Shown: positions 1 to 5,729 of the stretch, piece by piece
Numbering within the stretch: the stretch's first letter is position 1
Layout of the letters: the number at the start of each line of letters is the position of its first letter
Assembly: GCA_003156795.1 (NCBI GenBank)
Contig: PMHU01000147.1
Coordinates: forward strand, 2,381 to 9,829
Origin: Acidimicrobiaceae bacterium
GTDB taxonomy: Bacteria; Actinomycetota; Acidimicrobiia; Acidimicrobiales; Palsa-688
Direction of reading: 5' to 3'
DNA length: 7,449 nucleotides
Position numbers and translations under genes: made by a program
The notes under the pieces: model-generated
Database searches by the model: none
Told to the model about the DNA's origin: nothing
The model's input: the letters and a program-made list of their open reading frames with translations, nothing else

Positions 1-60
1 TCGAACCTGCGACCCGCCGCTTAGAAGGCGGCCGCTCTATCCAGACTGAGCTACAGGGGC
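1..60 (-). tRNA. tRNA-Arg (anticodon TCT), 3' end cut by window edge
   Basis: On the minus strand the sequence opens with acceptor GCCCCTG, then TA and the D-arm start GCTC. The anticodon stem is GCCGC/GCGGC around loop CTTCTAA, which gives anticodon TCT (plus-strand positions 23-25). The T stem and the loop start GGTTCGA follow up to the window edge. Anticodon TCT reads AGA (arginine). About 15 bases of the 3' side (rest of the T arm, acceptor strand and discriminator) lie outside the window, so whether CCA is encoded cannot be seen. The 5' end is set at 60 by the acceptor stem. Confidence 0.95.
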
Positions 61-294
61 GACGAGATAGCCGTTGACCAGGGCCTCCAAGTCATTCGTT
101 GACCAAATCGGCACTTGTACAACGCTCTAACAGACGGCGACTCTAGCGCCGGCAGGCTCCGGTCTGGCTCTCGCAGGTGACGTTGCACCCGGGGTGACCA
201 ATCGACAGCCGCAGCCACACCGCCTGGTCTCGCCCCATGCGGACCCGCCGATTACGCAGCCGTCTCGGCCATCTTCGTCATCGACGCGACCCCC
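61..294. other. intergenic region between tRNA-Arg and DUF2237 gene
   Basis: No convincing gene lies here. The 9-bp word CGTTGACCA occurs twice (72-80 and 97-105), 25 bp apart. Each copy contains TTGACC, which resembles a -35 hexamer, but I find no good -10 at 16-18 bp from either, so I do not call a promoter. The open frame on the minus strand over 127-618 lies antisense to the DUF2237 gene and looks like a GC-rich shadow. Confidence 0.4.
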
Positions 295-705
295 ATGAGC
301 GATACTACGGGGATGGCTGACCGCAACGTGCTGGGCGGCGAACTGGAGCCGTGCGGCACCGACCCCCTCACCGGCTTCTATCGAGACGGATGCTGCAACA
401 GTGGCGCCGAGGACATCGGCAGCCACACGATCTGCGCAGTTGTGACTGCCGAGTTCCTGGAGCATCAGCGCCGCATCGGCAACGACCTCACCACGCCGAT
501 GCCGCGGTTCGGCTTCCCGGGCTTGGTGCCGGGCGACCGCTGGTGCGTGACTGCCGCCAACTGGCTCCGTGCCCACCTCGACGGCGCCGCAGCTCACGTG
601 GTGCTGGCGTCCAGCCACGAACTGGCGCTACAGGTCGTCCCCCTGGCCACGCTGCAAGAACACGCCGTCGACGTTCCCGCCAGCCCCAGCGGCCTCGAGG
701 AGTGA
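295..705 (+). CDS. DUF2237 family protein (function unknown)
   Basis: This 136-residue protein matches the pattern of the DUF2237 family of small soluble bacterial proteins with no settled function. The signature runs in order: NVLGGELEPC (11-20), DPLTGFYRDGCCNSG (23-37), SHTICAV (43-49), GNDLTTPMP (62-70) and FPGLVPGDRWC (74-84). Cysteines 20, 33, 34, 48 and 84 and His44 stand in the conserved blocks, which could suggest metal or thiol chemistry, but that is inference. There is no signal peptide or membrane segment. The start is uncertain: ATG 295 has no Shine-Dalgarno, and ATG 313 (MADRNVLGG) fits the usual family N-terminus better, giving 130 residues. The gene stands alone, with 244 bp before the glycosyltransferase gene. 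The family call is from memory of its motif pattern. Confidence 0.9.
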   Translation: MSDTTGMADRNVLGGELEPCGTDPLTGFYRDGCCNSGAEDIGSHTICAVVTAEFLEHQRRIGNDLTTPMPRFGFPGLVPGDRWCVTAANWLRAHLDGAAAHVVLASSHELALQVVPLATLQEHAVDVPASPSGLEE

Positions 706-790
706 ATGGTGGGGCCTCCACCCGGCGATCTCCGCAGACTGCCCGAACTGCTTGCAAGGTCCAAAGTGGAGCGGGCGTCGGTCTCACCCA

Positions 791-807
791 CAGCGGGCCT
801 ACCGCTG
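791..807 (+). terminator. weak hairpin downstream of DUF2237 gene
   Basis: CAGCGG (791-796) and CCGCTG (802-807) are perfect 6-bp arms around a 5-base loop, 86 bp after the DUF2237 stop. No T run follows, so an intrinsic terminator is only a guess. The rest of 706-949 shows no gene or clear promoter. Confidence 0.25.
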
Positions 808-934
808 ACCCTGGCGGGCAGCTATGACATCGCAAATCGTCTAGGGTGAGGGGTGGCCGGTCCTCGAGGTCCTGGCTGACTTTCCTTCGGTCTTTATCGC
901 CCATCGATCGGTCCCTTCGCTGGCCTCGTCGTTC

Positions 935-952
935 GAGAGGAACCGTCCGATT
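935..952 (+). promoter_or_regulatory. Shine-Dalgarno and possible ATT start codon of the GT4 gene
   Basis: GAGAGG (935-940) is a good Shine-Dalgarno core. The GTG at 959 lies 18 bases past it, which is too far, while the in-frame ATT at 950 lies 9 bases past it. Starting at ATT gives an N-terminus MRIVIIAPPW, which looks like family 4 glycosyltransferases of this type; GTG 959 would drop the usual first three residues. ATT is a rare but known bacterial start (infC in Escherichia coli). Confidence 0.5.
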
Positions 953-958
953 CGCATC

Positions 959-1987
959 GTGATCATCGCCCCGCCTTGGGTGGCCGTCCCGCCGACCGCC
1001 TACGGCGGCACCGAGACCGTCCTCGATACGCTGGCACGCGGTCTGCAAGCTTCGGGACACGACGTGCTTCTTTTTACGACCGGTGACAGCACTTGCCCCG
1101 TGCCACGGGAATCGGTTCTGCCCAGAGCCATAGGCGTGGGGGTCGGAGGCTCGGCTACCGAACTCCGCCACGTCATCCACGCCTACGAGGCCGCCGAAGG
1201 GGCGGATCTCGTCCACGACCACACCCTCGTCGGACCGGTCTACGCCGACAGGTTCCCCGACTTGCCCGTGGTCACCACCAACCATGGCCCTTTCCAAAGC
1301 GAGCTTGGTGACTACTACCGGGCCATCGGCGATCGCACCCCGATCATCGCCATCTCCCGTCACCAGGCGTCGACGGCGAGGGAGACTCCAATTGCTGCCG
1401 TGATACACCACGGCGTCGACCTCGACCGCTTTCCGGTGGGTTCGGGCGACGGCGGCTACGCCGTGTTCCTCGGACGCATGTGCCCTGAGAAGGGAGTCGA
1501 CGCCGCCATCCGCGTGGCCCGCCTGGCAGGTGTTCCATTACGGATAGTCGCCAAGATGAGCGAGGCCGCCGAGCAGCTGTACTTCGACCGGAAGGTCAAG
1601 CCCCTGCTTGGCGGGGACATCGAGTACGTCGGCGAGCTCGGCGGGGAGGAGAAGCTGGCTCTGGTCGGCCGCGCCATCTGCCTGCTCAACCCCATCGCCT
1701 GGCCCGAGCCGTTCGGCATGGTCATGGTGGAGGCCCTGGCTTGCGGCACGCCGGTGGTCGCGACCCCCATGGGGGCGGTACCCGAGATCGTCGATCAGGG
1801 GGTCACGGGATACACCTGCTCGGGCGAGGAGTCGCTGGCCCGGGCGGTGGTCGCCGCCGCGAGCATCGACCGGAAAGCGTGTCGCGCAGCTGTCGCCAAC
1901 CGGTTCTCTGCAGGCAGGATGGTTGCCGACCACGTCGCACTCTACGAGTCGGTCACCGACGGCAGGGCTCTCCCTCTAGTCGCCTGA
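959..1987 (+). CDS. glycosyltransferase family 4 (GT-B fold)
   Basis: This probable retaining glycosyltransferase moves a sugar from a nucleotide-sugar donor to an unknown acceptor, in the cytoplasm or at the inner membrane face. In the 342-residue GTG version, the N-terminal GT-B half holds APPW (4-7), PPTAYGG (11-17), VHDHT (85-89) and NHGPF (108-112). The linker HHGVDLDRF spans 150-158. The C-terminal donor half starts at GRMCPEKG (172-179), the phosphate-binding loop, and carries the EX7E motif (Glu230 and Glu238 in WPEPFGMVMVEALACGTPVVA). MGAVPEIV follows (251-258). All core motifs are present and the length is normal for GT4. No transmembrane segment is seen. The true start is probably the ATT at 950, adding three residues, because a Shine-Dalgarno lies at 935-940. 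Donor and acceptor cannot be read from sequence. The gene converges with the GT2 gene, with 61 bp between stops. Confidence 0.93.
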   Translation: MIIAPPWVAVPPTAYGGTETVLDTLARGLQASGHDVLLFTTGDSTCPVPRESVLPRAIGVGVGGSATELRHVIHAYEAAEGADLVHDHTLVGPVYADRFPDLPVVTTNHGPFQSELGDYYRAIGDRTPIIAISRHQASTARETPIAAVIHHGVDLDRFPVGSGDGGYAVFLGRMCPEKGVDAAIRVARLAGVPLRIVAKMSEAAEQLYFDRKVKPLLGGDIEYVGELGGEEKLALVGRAICLLNPIAWPEPFGMVMVEALACGTPVVATPMGAVPEIVDQGVTGYTCSGEESLARAVVAAASIDRKACRAAVANRFSAGRMVADHVALYESVTDGRALPLVA

Positions 1988-2002
1988 TCGGTCCCCACCG
2001 AT
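1987..2002. terminator. candidate hairpin between convergent glycosyltransferase genes
   Basis: ATCGGT (1987-1992) and ACCGAT (1997-2002) form a perfect 6-bp stem with a CCCC loop. It begins on the last base of the GT4 stop codon (TGA 1985-1987). The convergent GT2 gene ends at 2049, so the hairpin could serve both strands. There is no T tract on either side, so termination is not proven. Confidence 0.35.
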
Positions 2003-2048
2003 GGCTGCCCGCTGCGGTGTGCGTCGGCGTCGCTGGGTTGTCGCGCAG

Positions 2049-3089
2049 TCAGTGTCGGGCCAGTCGTCGGACGAAGGAATATCGTGCCAGCGATTCGTGG
2101 AGCTGCCATGTGCGAGTGCCTCGGATGGCGTCGAGCTCGCCTTGGGCCTGCCTGGCTCTCGCGTCGGCGGACGTCAGGGCCGCCAATTGGGCTCGGCCGT
2201 GGGCGAGGTCGGCCGCCAGCGCCATGTTCTGCTCGGTGAGGTGGCGCCGGTGAGTTTCCCACGCTTCTCGCTCCTCAGCGGAGCGATCTAGCAACGCGTC
2301 GTGATCGAGCCGGCCCTGGACGGCGTGACGGCGAAAGGCGTCCGCGACTTCTGAAGCCAGCCAGGACTCGAAGCCGGGCTCGGTGCTGCGACTAATCCAA
2401 TCCAGCATCTCCTGACGCCTACCATCACCGGACATGCCCGCCCTTAGGGCGCCGTCGAGCTTGAGCATGGTGAGTCGATCTCCGGTGCTGTACCTGAAGC
2501 CGGGCGTGCCAAACCACTGCTGCCACATGTAGTGATCCGACCATGAACCGGGTGGCGGCTCCCGCCACCCGTAAGGTAACCGTCGGTACGCATCGAGGCG
2601 ATGACCGACGCCTGTCAATGAGATCGCGTTTCGCAGCGGATGCAGATGCCAGGTCACGCACGCGGAATCGGCGATGTCCGTCGGATGGGCGACCAGCGAA
2701 CCGCCTCGGTCGATGAAAACCGGGGGCGGGTGCGTGAAGTCGACGCCTTGCAATCTCGCTACTGTCGACTCCACGTGGTCGGGCAGCATCAGGTCGTCGT
2801 CTCCGAAATAGCAAACGTAGGGGGAAAGCGCTTCGGCCAGCACAGAATGGCGAACCAGCTCCGCTCGACTGTTGGTTTTCAGGGTGTCGAGGAACCTGAC
2901 TCTCGAATCAGAGACAAGTCCAGAGACGACATCCCTCGTGTCGTCGCCAACACCGTCGCCGATGATCACGACATCCAGGGCTTCCACCGACTGCCGCAAC
3001 ACGCTGGTGACCGCGAGGTCGAGGGTGGAGGCATGGTCATGCGTAGGAACGAGAACCGTCACGAGGGGTTCTGCGAGGTTGGAGCTCAC
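2049..3089 (-). CDS. glycosyltransferase family 2 with C-terminal coiled coil
   Basis: This is a 346-residue GT-A type glycosyltransferase. The nucleotide-binding start is VTVLVPTHDHASTLDLAV (10-27), followed by VVIIGDG (40-46). The metal-binding acidic motif is Asp97-Asp98-Asp99 in YFGDDDLMLPDH. A later active-site-like block, GWREPPPGSWSDHYMW (174-189), resembles the aromatic/Asp-His region that shapes the acceptor site in GT2 enzymes. From about 267 to 325 the protein is rich in Glu, Arg, Ala and Gln with heptad-like spacing, likely a coiled coil. It ends in a basic tail (RTWQL...VRRLARH), a type of ending often found on surface-polysaccharide glycosyltransferases. There is no transmembrane segment. 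It starts with GTG at 3089, overlapping the stop of the RmlC-like gene in a GTGA tetranucleotide with no strong Shine-Dalgarno nearby. Translational coupling and shared transcription are therefore likely. The sugar and acceptor are unknown. Confidence 0.9.
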   Translation of the reverse strand: MSSNLAEPLVTVLVPTHDHASTLDLAVTSVLRQSVEALDVVIIGDGVGDDTRDVVSGLVSDSRVRFLDTLKTNSRAELVRHSVLAEALSPYVCYFGDDDLMLPDHVESTVARLQGVDFTHPPPVFIDRGGSLVAHPTDIADSACVTWHLHPLRNAISLTGVGHRLDAYRRLPYGWREPPPGSWSDHYMWQQWFGTPGFRYSTGDRLTMLKLDGALRAGMSGDGRRQEMLDWISRSTEPGFESWLASEVADAFRRHAVQGRLDHDALLDRSAEEREAWETHRRHLTEQNMALAADLAHGRAQLAALTSADARARQAQGELDAIRGTRTWQLHESLARYSFVRRLARH

Positions 3090-3703
3090 CAGCGAAACGG
3101 AACGACCTCAGTCGCATGCGCAGAGTCGTATGGGAGGTCGAGGGCATCCGGCCCGCCATGCTCGTATTGATCGGACGGCATGTTGAGAATGAACGCCTCG
3201 TCGACTCCGATATTTTTCCAGCCGTGATACAGGTTCGGCGGGATTACCAAGAGTCCGGGGTTTCGCTCGCTCAGGCGGAACTCGTTGCAGCGTCCGAAAG
3301 ACGGGGAGTCAACGCGTCCGTCATAGACAACTATCGAGACCAAACCTCGCACGACGAAGAGCCGATCGGTCGACGCCTGATGCAAGCCCCACGCACGGAT
3401 TCGTCCGGGGTACGTCGTGGTGACGTGGACTTGCACGATCGGTCGGTCCAACTCATCCCATTTCATCCGGGCTACCTCGGCGACCGTGCCGTCCTCGTGC
3501 GGAACCGGGCGGGTCGCTCGGAACCGGACGCCCTCGATGCGTTTCTCGCGCAACTCTCCGTTCTCGTCGACGGCGGACGCTTTGGCCAGCAACCGTTCCG
3601 AGCCGAACACTCGAGCGACCTCGTCGGTCGGCATCCCTGGCGCCGGTCGCATCCCTTCGATAACCCGAGACAGTACCCGGGTAGACGTCGGCGACGGTGC
3701 CAC
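3086..3703 (-). CDS. RmlC-like (dTDP-4-dehydrorhamnose 3,5-epimerase family) cupin
   Basis: This 205-residue cupin resembles the 3,5-epimerases that act on nucleotide 4-keto sugars. Visible blocks are RPVPHEDGTVAEV (65-77), YPGRIRAWGLHQ (98-109) with His108 at the place of the RmlC catalytic histidine, STDRLFVVRGLVSIVVYDGR (111-130), PPNLYHGWKN (155-164) and YEHGGPDALDLPYDS (180-194). These match the order of RmlC motifs, but the classic RGLHYQ reads WGLHQAS, so this is a divergent branch; exact substrate and activity are inference. The first 50 or so residues are an extension absent from standard RmlC. The GTG at 3703 has no Shine-Dalgarno. ATG codons at 3652 and 3634 (MPTDEVARVFGSERLL) are good alternatives, the latter fitting what I recall of this subfamily. 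It lies 29 bp after the sigma stop and overlaps the GT2 start by 4 bases, so it probably supplies or modifies a sugar for that enzyme. Confidence 0.85.
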   Translation of the reverse strand: MAPSPTSTRVLSRVIEGMRPAPGMPTDEVARVFGSERLLAKASAVDENGELREKRIEGVRFRATRPVPHEDGTVAEVARMKWDELDRPIVQVHVTTTYPGRIRAWGLHQASTDRLFVVRGLVSIVVYDGRVDSPSFGRCNEFRLSERNPGLLVIPPNLYHGWKNIGVDEAFILNMPSDQYEHGGPDALDLPYDSAHATEVVPFRW

Positions 3704-3718
3704 CGTGAGATGGGACCA

Positions 3719-3734
3719 AGACGGCGCCCCGTCT
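3719..3734 (-). terminator. hairpin between sigma factor and RmlC-like genes
   Basis: AGACGG (3719-3724) and CCGTCT (3729-3734) are perfect 6-bp arms with a 4-base loop. They overlap the sigma stop codon (3733-3735) and end 16 bases before the RmlC-like GTG. On the minus strand no T run follows. It may reduce read-through or stabilise the sigma transcript end, so it could set different expression within the unit. Confidence 0.35.
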
Positions 3735-4668
3735 AGGAGGCGAGCAGGTCCCAGACGCCCTTGTCCTTGGACGTGCTGCGGAGCTTGGCCAGGGCGCTCC
3801 GCTCGATCTGTCGGATCCGCTCCCGAGTCAGGTTGAGCTCGGCTCCGACTTCCTCCAAAGTGCGAGGCTGGCCCCGATCCAGCCCGTACCGGAGACGGAG
3901 AATCTGGCCGGCGCGCTCGTCCAAACTCGACAGAAGTTTGTCGATCTCGCCGCCGAGCAACCGGTCGGCAACTAGGTCGAACGGCGTAGGTGCCGAGCTG
4001 TCGGCAACGACGTCCGCCAGTTCGGTGTCGCCTTCGGAGCCGATGGGCGTGGCCAGGCTGACCGGCTCCACCACGTGGTTGAGCAATGCGGTGACGTCGG
4101 TCTCCCCCAACTGCAAATGGTCCGCCAACTCCGCGGTGGTGGGCAAGCGACCCATCTGGCCCTCCAACAAGGACCGGGCCCGCAGGACGCGCCGGACCTG
4201 GTCACCGGCATGCACCGGGAGCCTCACGGTCCGAGACGTGTTGTCGATGCCGCGCCCGATGGACTGACGGATCCACCACGTCGCGTAGGTCGAAAACTTG
4301 AAGCCTTTGCGCCAGTCGAACTTCTCCACCGCGTGGATGAGGCCCAGGTTGCCTTCCTGGATGAGGTCGAGCAACGGCACCTCTGAGGCCTGGTACCTCT
4401 TGGCGATGGATACGACCAGCCGCAAGTTCGAGTTGATGAACTGATCCGACGCGGCTTTCCCCGCCTTCTTGGCCTGGCCGAGCTGCCTTGACTGCGCCGG
4501 AGAAACAGACGCCCCCGACGCCAGCACGGTCTCCGCCGCCCGACCGGCCTCGATGGCTTGGGCCAGGCACGTCTCTTCGTCTTTGGTCAGGAGCGGGTAT
4601 CGGCCGATTTCATCGAGGTAGGCCCTCACGAGATCCCGGTCGCCCGCATCGGCTCTGCCCTTCGCCAC
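3733..4668 (-). CDS. sigma-70 family RNA polymerase sigma factor (group 2-like, RpoD/SigA-related)
   Basis: This 311-residue sigma factor directs RNA polymerase to promoters. Region 1.2 is at about 11-45 (DLVRAYLDEIGRYPLLTKDEE). Region 2 is at about 75-145, with FINSNLRLVVSIAKRY (77-92), DLIQEGNLGLIHAVEKFDW (101-119) and the -10-reading FKFSTYATWWIRQSIGRGI (123-141). Region 3 is at about 150-225. Region 4 is at about 240-300, with RLRYGLD (258-264) and the -35-reading helix-turn-helix TLEEVGAELNLTRERIRQIERS (270-291). Region 1.1 is absent and the protein is short, which fits a non-essential group 2 factor rather than the housekeeping one; its -10 reader is close to RpoD, so it probably sees similar promoters. 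The start is GTG 4668, with no clear Shine-Dalgarno. It reads away from tRNA-His and heads the unit with the epimerase-like and GT2 genes. No anti-sigma gene is visible. Confidence 0.95.
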   Translation of the reverse strand: MAKGRADAGDRDLVRAYLDEIGRYPLLTKDEETCLAQAIEAGRAAETVLASGASVSPAQSRQLGQAKKAGKAASDQFINSNLRLVVSIAKRYQASEVPLLDLIQEGNLGLIHAVEKFDWRKGFKFSTYATWWIRQSIGRGIDNTSRTVRLPVHAGDQVRRVLRARSLLEGQMGRLPTTAELADHLQLGETDVTALLNHVVEPVSLATPIGSEGDTELADVVADSSAPTPFDLVADRLLGGEIDKLLSSLDERAGQILRLRYGLDRGQPRTLEEVGAELNLTRERIRQIERSALAKLRSTSKDKGVWDLLAS

Positions 4669-4735
4669 GATGGGGTCAACGCCAACGATCGGCTGAGTAT
4701 GCCCAGCAGCGCTTGTGGCAGACTGTGTGATTCTT

Positions 4736-4813
4736 GGTGGCCGTAGCTCAGAAGGTTAGAGCGCCAGGTTGTGGCCCTGGAGGTCGGGGGTTCGAGTCCC
4801 CTCGGTCACCCCA
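4736..4813 (+). tRNA. tRNA-His (anticodon GTG), CCA encoded
   Basis: Acceptor GTGGCCG (4737-4743) pairs with CGGTCAC (4803-4809). The extra G at 4736 can act as the histidine-specific G-1, facing discriminator C 4810. The anticodon stem CCAGG/CCTGG surrounds loop TTGTGGC with anticodon GTG at 4771-4773. The T arm is GGGGG/CCCCT around TTCGAGT. CCA is encoded at 4811-4813, unlike the neighbouring tRNA-Lys gene. Confidence 0.97.
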
Positions 4814-4820
4814 ACGCGAT

Positions 4821-4849
4821 CCGCCGAACCCGTTCCGGTAGGGTTGCGG
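4821..4849 (+). repeat. hairpin in the spacer between tRNA-His and tRNA-Lys
   Basis: CCGC, a CG bulge, then AACCC (4821-4831) faces GGGTTGCGG (4841-4849). This makes 5 bp plus 4 bp of stem with a 2-base bulge and a 9-base loop. It lies in the 44-base spacer of what may be a two-tRNA transcript, so it could be a processing or partial termination structure. No T run follows. Confidence 0.3.
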
Positions 4850-4857
4850 TCCCAAAT

Positions 4858-4929
4858 GCGCCTCTAGCTCAATGGCAGAGCAACGGACTCTTAATCCGCA
4901 GGTTCCGGGTTCGAATCCCGGGGGGCGCA
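4858..4929 (+). tRNA. tRNA-Lys (anticodon CTT), CCA not encoded
   Basis: Acceptor GCGCCTC (4858-4864) pairs with GGGGCGC (4922-4928) with one G-T pair. Discriminator A is at 4929. The anticodon loop CTCTTAA (4888-4894) has anticodon CTT at 4890-4892, which reads AAG (lysine). The T arm is CCGGG/CCCGG around TTCGAAT. The gene is followed by CTTTTT rather than CCA; the T run could help end transcription. Its 3' end is repeated just downstream (see repeat at 4920-4967). Confidence 0.97.
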
Positions 4930-4967
4930 CTTTTTGGCCTGGGGGCGCACCACCGGGGGCGCACCAC
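4920..4967 (+). repeat. three copies of the tRNA-Lys 3' end, two with CCA
   Basis: GGGGGCGCAC ends the tRNA-Lys gene (to 4930) and recurs as GGGGGCGCACCAC at 4941-4953 and 4955-4967. The downstream copies equal the acceptor 3' strand, discriminator A and an encoded CCA, whereas the gene itself lacks CCA. TTGGCC words flank the block on both sides (4934-4939 and 4969-4973 region). It could be a remnant of an attachment site for an element that integrated at the tRNA end, or a slippage product. No integrase is in the window. Confidence 0.7.
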
Positions 4968-5004
4968 TTGGCCCGGCAGGTCGAGCACCCGGCTCATCAA
5001 TGGA

Positions 5005-5688
5005 CTACCGATCGGGTTCGGCCAGCAACCCTTGGATGAAGGCGGTCAGCAGTCGCTGGACACGCGCTTCCACATCGAACACGGCGTGGGAGAGGCGGGG
5101 ATCACTGCGATAGAGGGCCGCGATCTCAGGGCCCGGGGTGGCCATCTGCCAGAACGCACCCGACAGCGAGGTCGCCGCCGCGATGAAATCGACGGCGTCG
5201 CGCCCGGTAAGGGGGGGCAGCAATTTTCGGACCGTGAGCACGATCGCGTCCAGCTCCGTGTGGGTCACGAGCTTGAAAGCAGCCACGGCCTGGACCGACA
5301 CGTTCCGTTCGAGATTGAGCGGGGCCTGCGCAAGGAGGTCACAGAAGGTGCCTCGGGCCGCGAGCGTTCCGGCGAACACGCCCGCGACGGCGGCCGGAGT
5401 CGGGTTCGTGAGCATCCCGAGCTCGGCGCGCAGGGCGGCGGACCACTCCTGCCATCCCTCCGCGGTCAAACGGAGAAATATCTCCTCGCGCGTCTCGAAG
5501 TAGCGCAGCAGCGCCGACTTGTGCATGCCCACGGCTTCAGCGATCTCGGTCAGGGTGACCTGCCGGATCCCCTGTTCGGCGCCCAGCCGCCGCGCCGCAT
5601 CGAGGATCGCCGCTTCTCGCAGGAGCTTCGCTTCGGTACTCCGTGCCCGCTGGAAACCGGGTTCCTGCACCCCTTCACAGTAACACAA
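5005..5688 (-). CDS. TetR/AcrR-family transcriptional regulator
   Basis: This is a 227-residue one-component regulator. The N-terminal DNA-binding domain runs from about 20 to 75: REAAILDAARRLGAEQGI (24-41), then the helix-turn-helix VTLTEIAEAVGMHKSALLRYFETREEIFL (44-72), whose ALLRYFETREEI is the usual TetR recognition-helix ending. The remaining 150 residues are a helical, variable domain of the kind that binds a small ligand and dimerises; the ligand is unknown. The longest frame starts at TTG 5688; GTG 5670 is an alternative, just after GAAGGG. The gene is divergent from the short-chain dehydrogenase/reductase gene at 5730, so it very likely represses that gene and itself through the CAAC-N3-GTTG pair between them, and the dehydrogenase substrate or a relative may be the inducer (inference). 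Confidence 0.92.
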   Translation of the reverse strand: MCYCEGVQEPGFQRARSTEAKLLREAAILDAARRLGAEQGIRQVTLTEIAEAVGMHKSALLRYFETREEIFLRLTAEGWQEWSAALRAELGMLTNPTPAAVAGVFAGTLAARGTFCDLLAQAPLNLERNVSVQAVAAFKLVTHTELDAIVLTVRKLLPPLTGRDAVDFIAAATSLSGAFWQMATPGPEIAALYRSDPRLSHAVFDVEARVQRLLTAFIQGLLAEPDR

Positions 5689-5718
5689 CGCAGTTGCATT
5701 AATAAGACAACGGTGTTG
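5686..5718. promoter_or_regulatory. paired operator CAAC-N3-GTTG between tetR-like and SDR genes
   Basis: CAACGCAGTTG (5686-5696) and CAACGGTGTTG (5708-5718) share the symmetric form CAAC-N3-GTTG. Their centres (5691 and 5713) are 22 bp apart, about two helical turns, so two dimers could bind one face of the DNA. The second copy extends to ACAAC-N3-GTTGT. The first covers the TTG start of the regulator. Confidence 0.7.
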
Positions 5719-5722
5719 TACT
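5694..5722 (+). promoter_or_regulatory. candidate promoter of the SDR gene
   Basis: TTGCAT (5694-5699) and TGTACT (5717-5722) are separated by 17 bp, a fair -35/-10 pair. The start site would fall at about 5729-5730, so the transcript would be leaderless or nearly so. The operator copies overlap both hexamers. TATTAAT on the minus strand (5698-5704) is a possible -10 for the divergent regulator. Confidence 0.4.
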
Positions 5723-5729
5723 AGAGGGC

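Noticed and set aside
74..104. two TTGACC hexamers as -35 elements
   Set aside because: Neither is followed by an acceptable -10 at 16-18 bp. Only the direct repeat itself is reported.
127..618. 163-residue minus-strand frame
   Set aside because: It is antisense to the DUF2237 gene, Ala/Gly/Arg-rich, with no motif. It is a GC-rich shadow.
488..1411. 307-residue minus-strand frame
   Set aside because: It covers the DUF2237 gene and the start of the GT4 gene on the other strand, shows low-complexity Arg/Gly-rich composition and no recognisable domain.
4748..4930. 60-residue minus-strand frame reading MRPPGFEPG...GDSNPRPPGPQPGALTF
   Set aside because: It is the antisense of the tRNA-His and tRNA-Lys genes. 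The RPPGFEPGTCGL and GDSNPRPPGPQPGA peptides are well-known artefacts of translating tRNA genes.
4771..5724. 317-residue plus-strand frame opening MALEVGGSSPLGHPN
   Set aside because: Its first part is a translation of the tRNA genes (LAQWQSNGLLIRRFRVRIPGG is a typical tRNA artefact) and the rest is antisense to the TetR gene.
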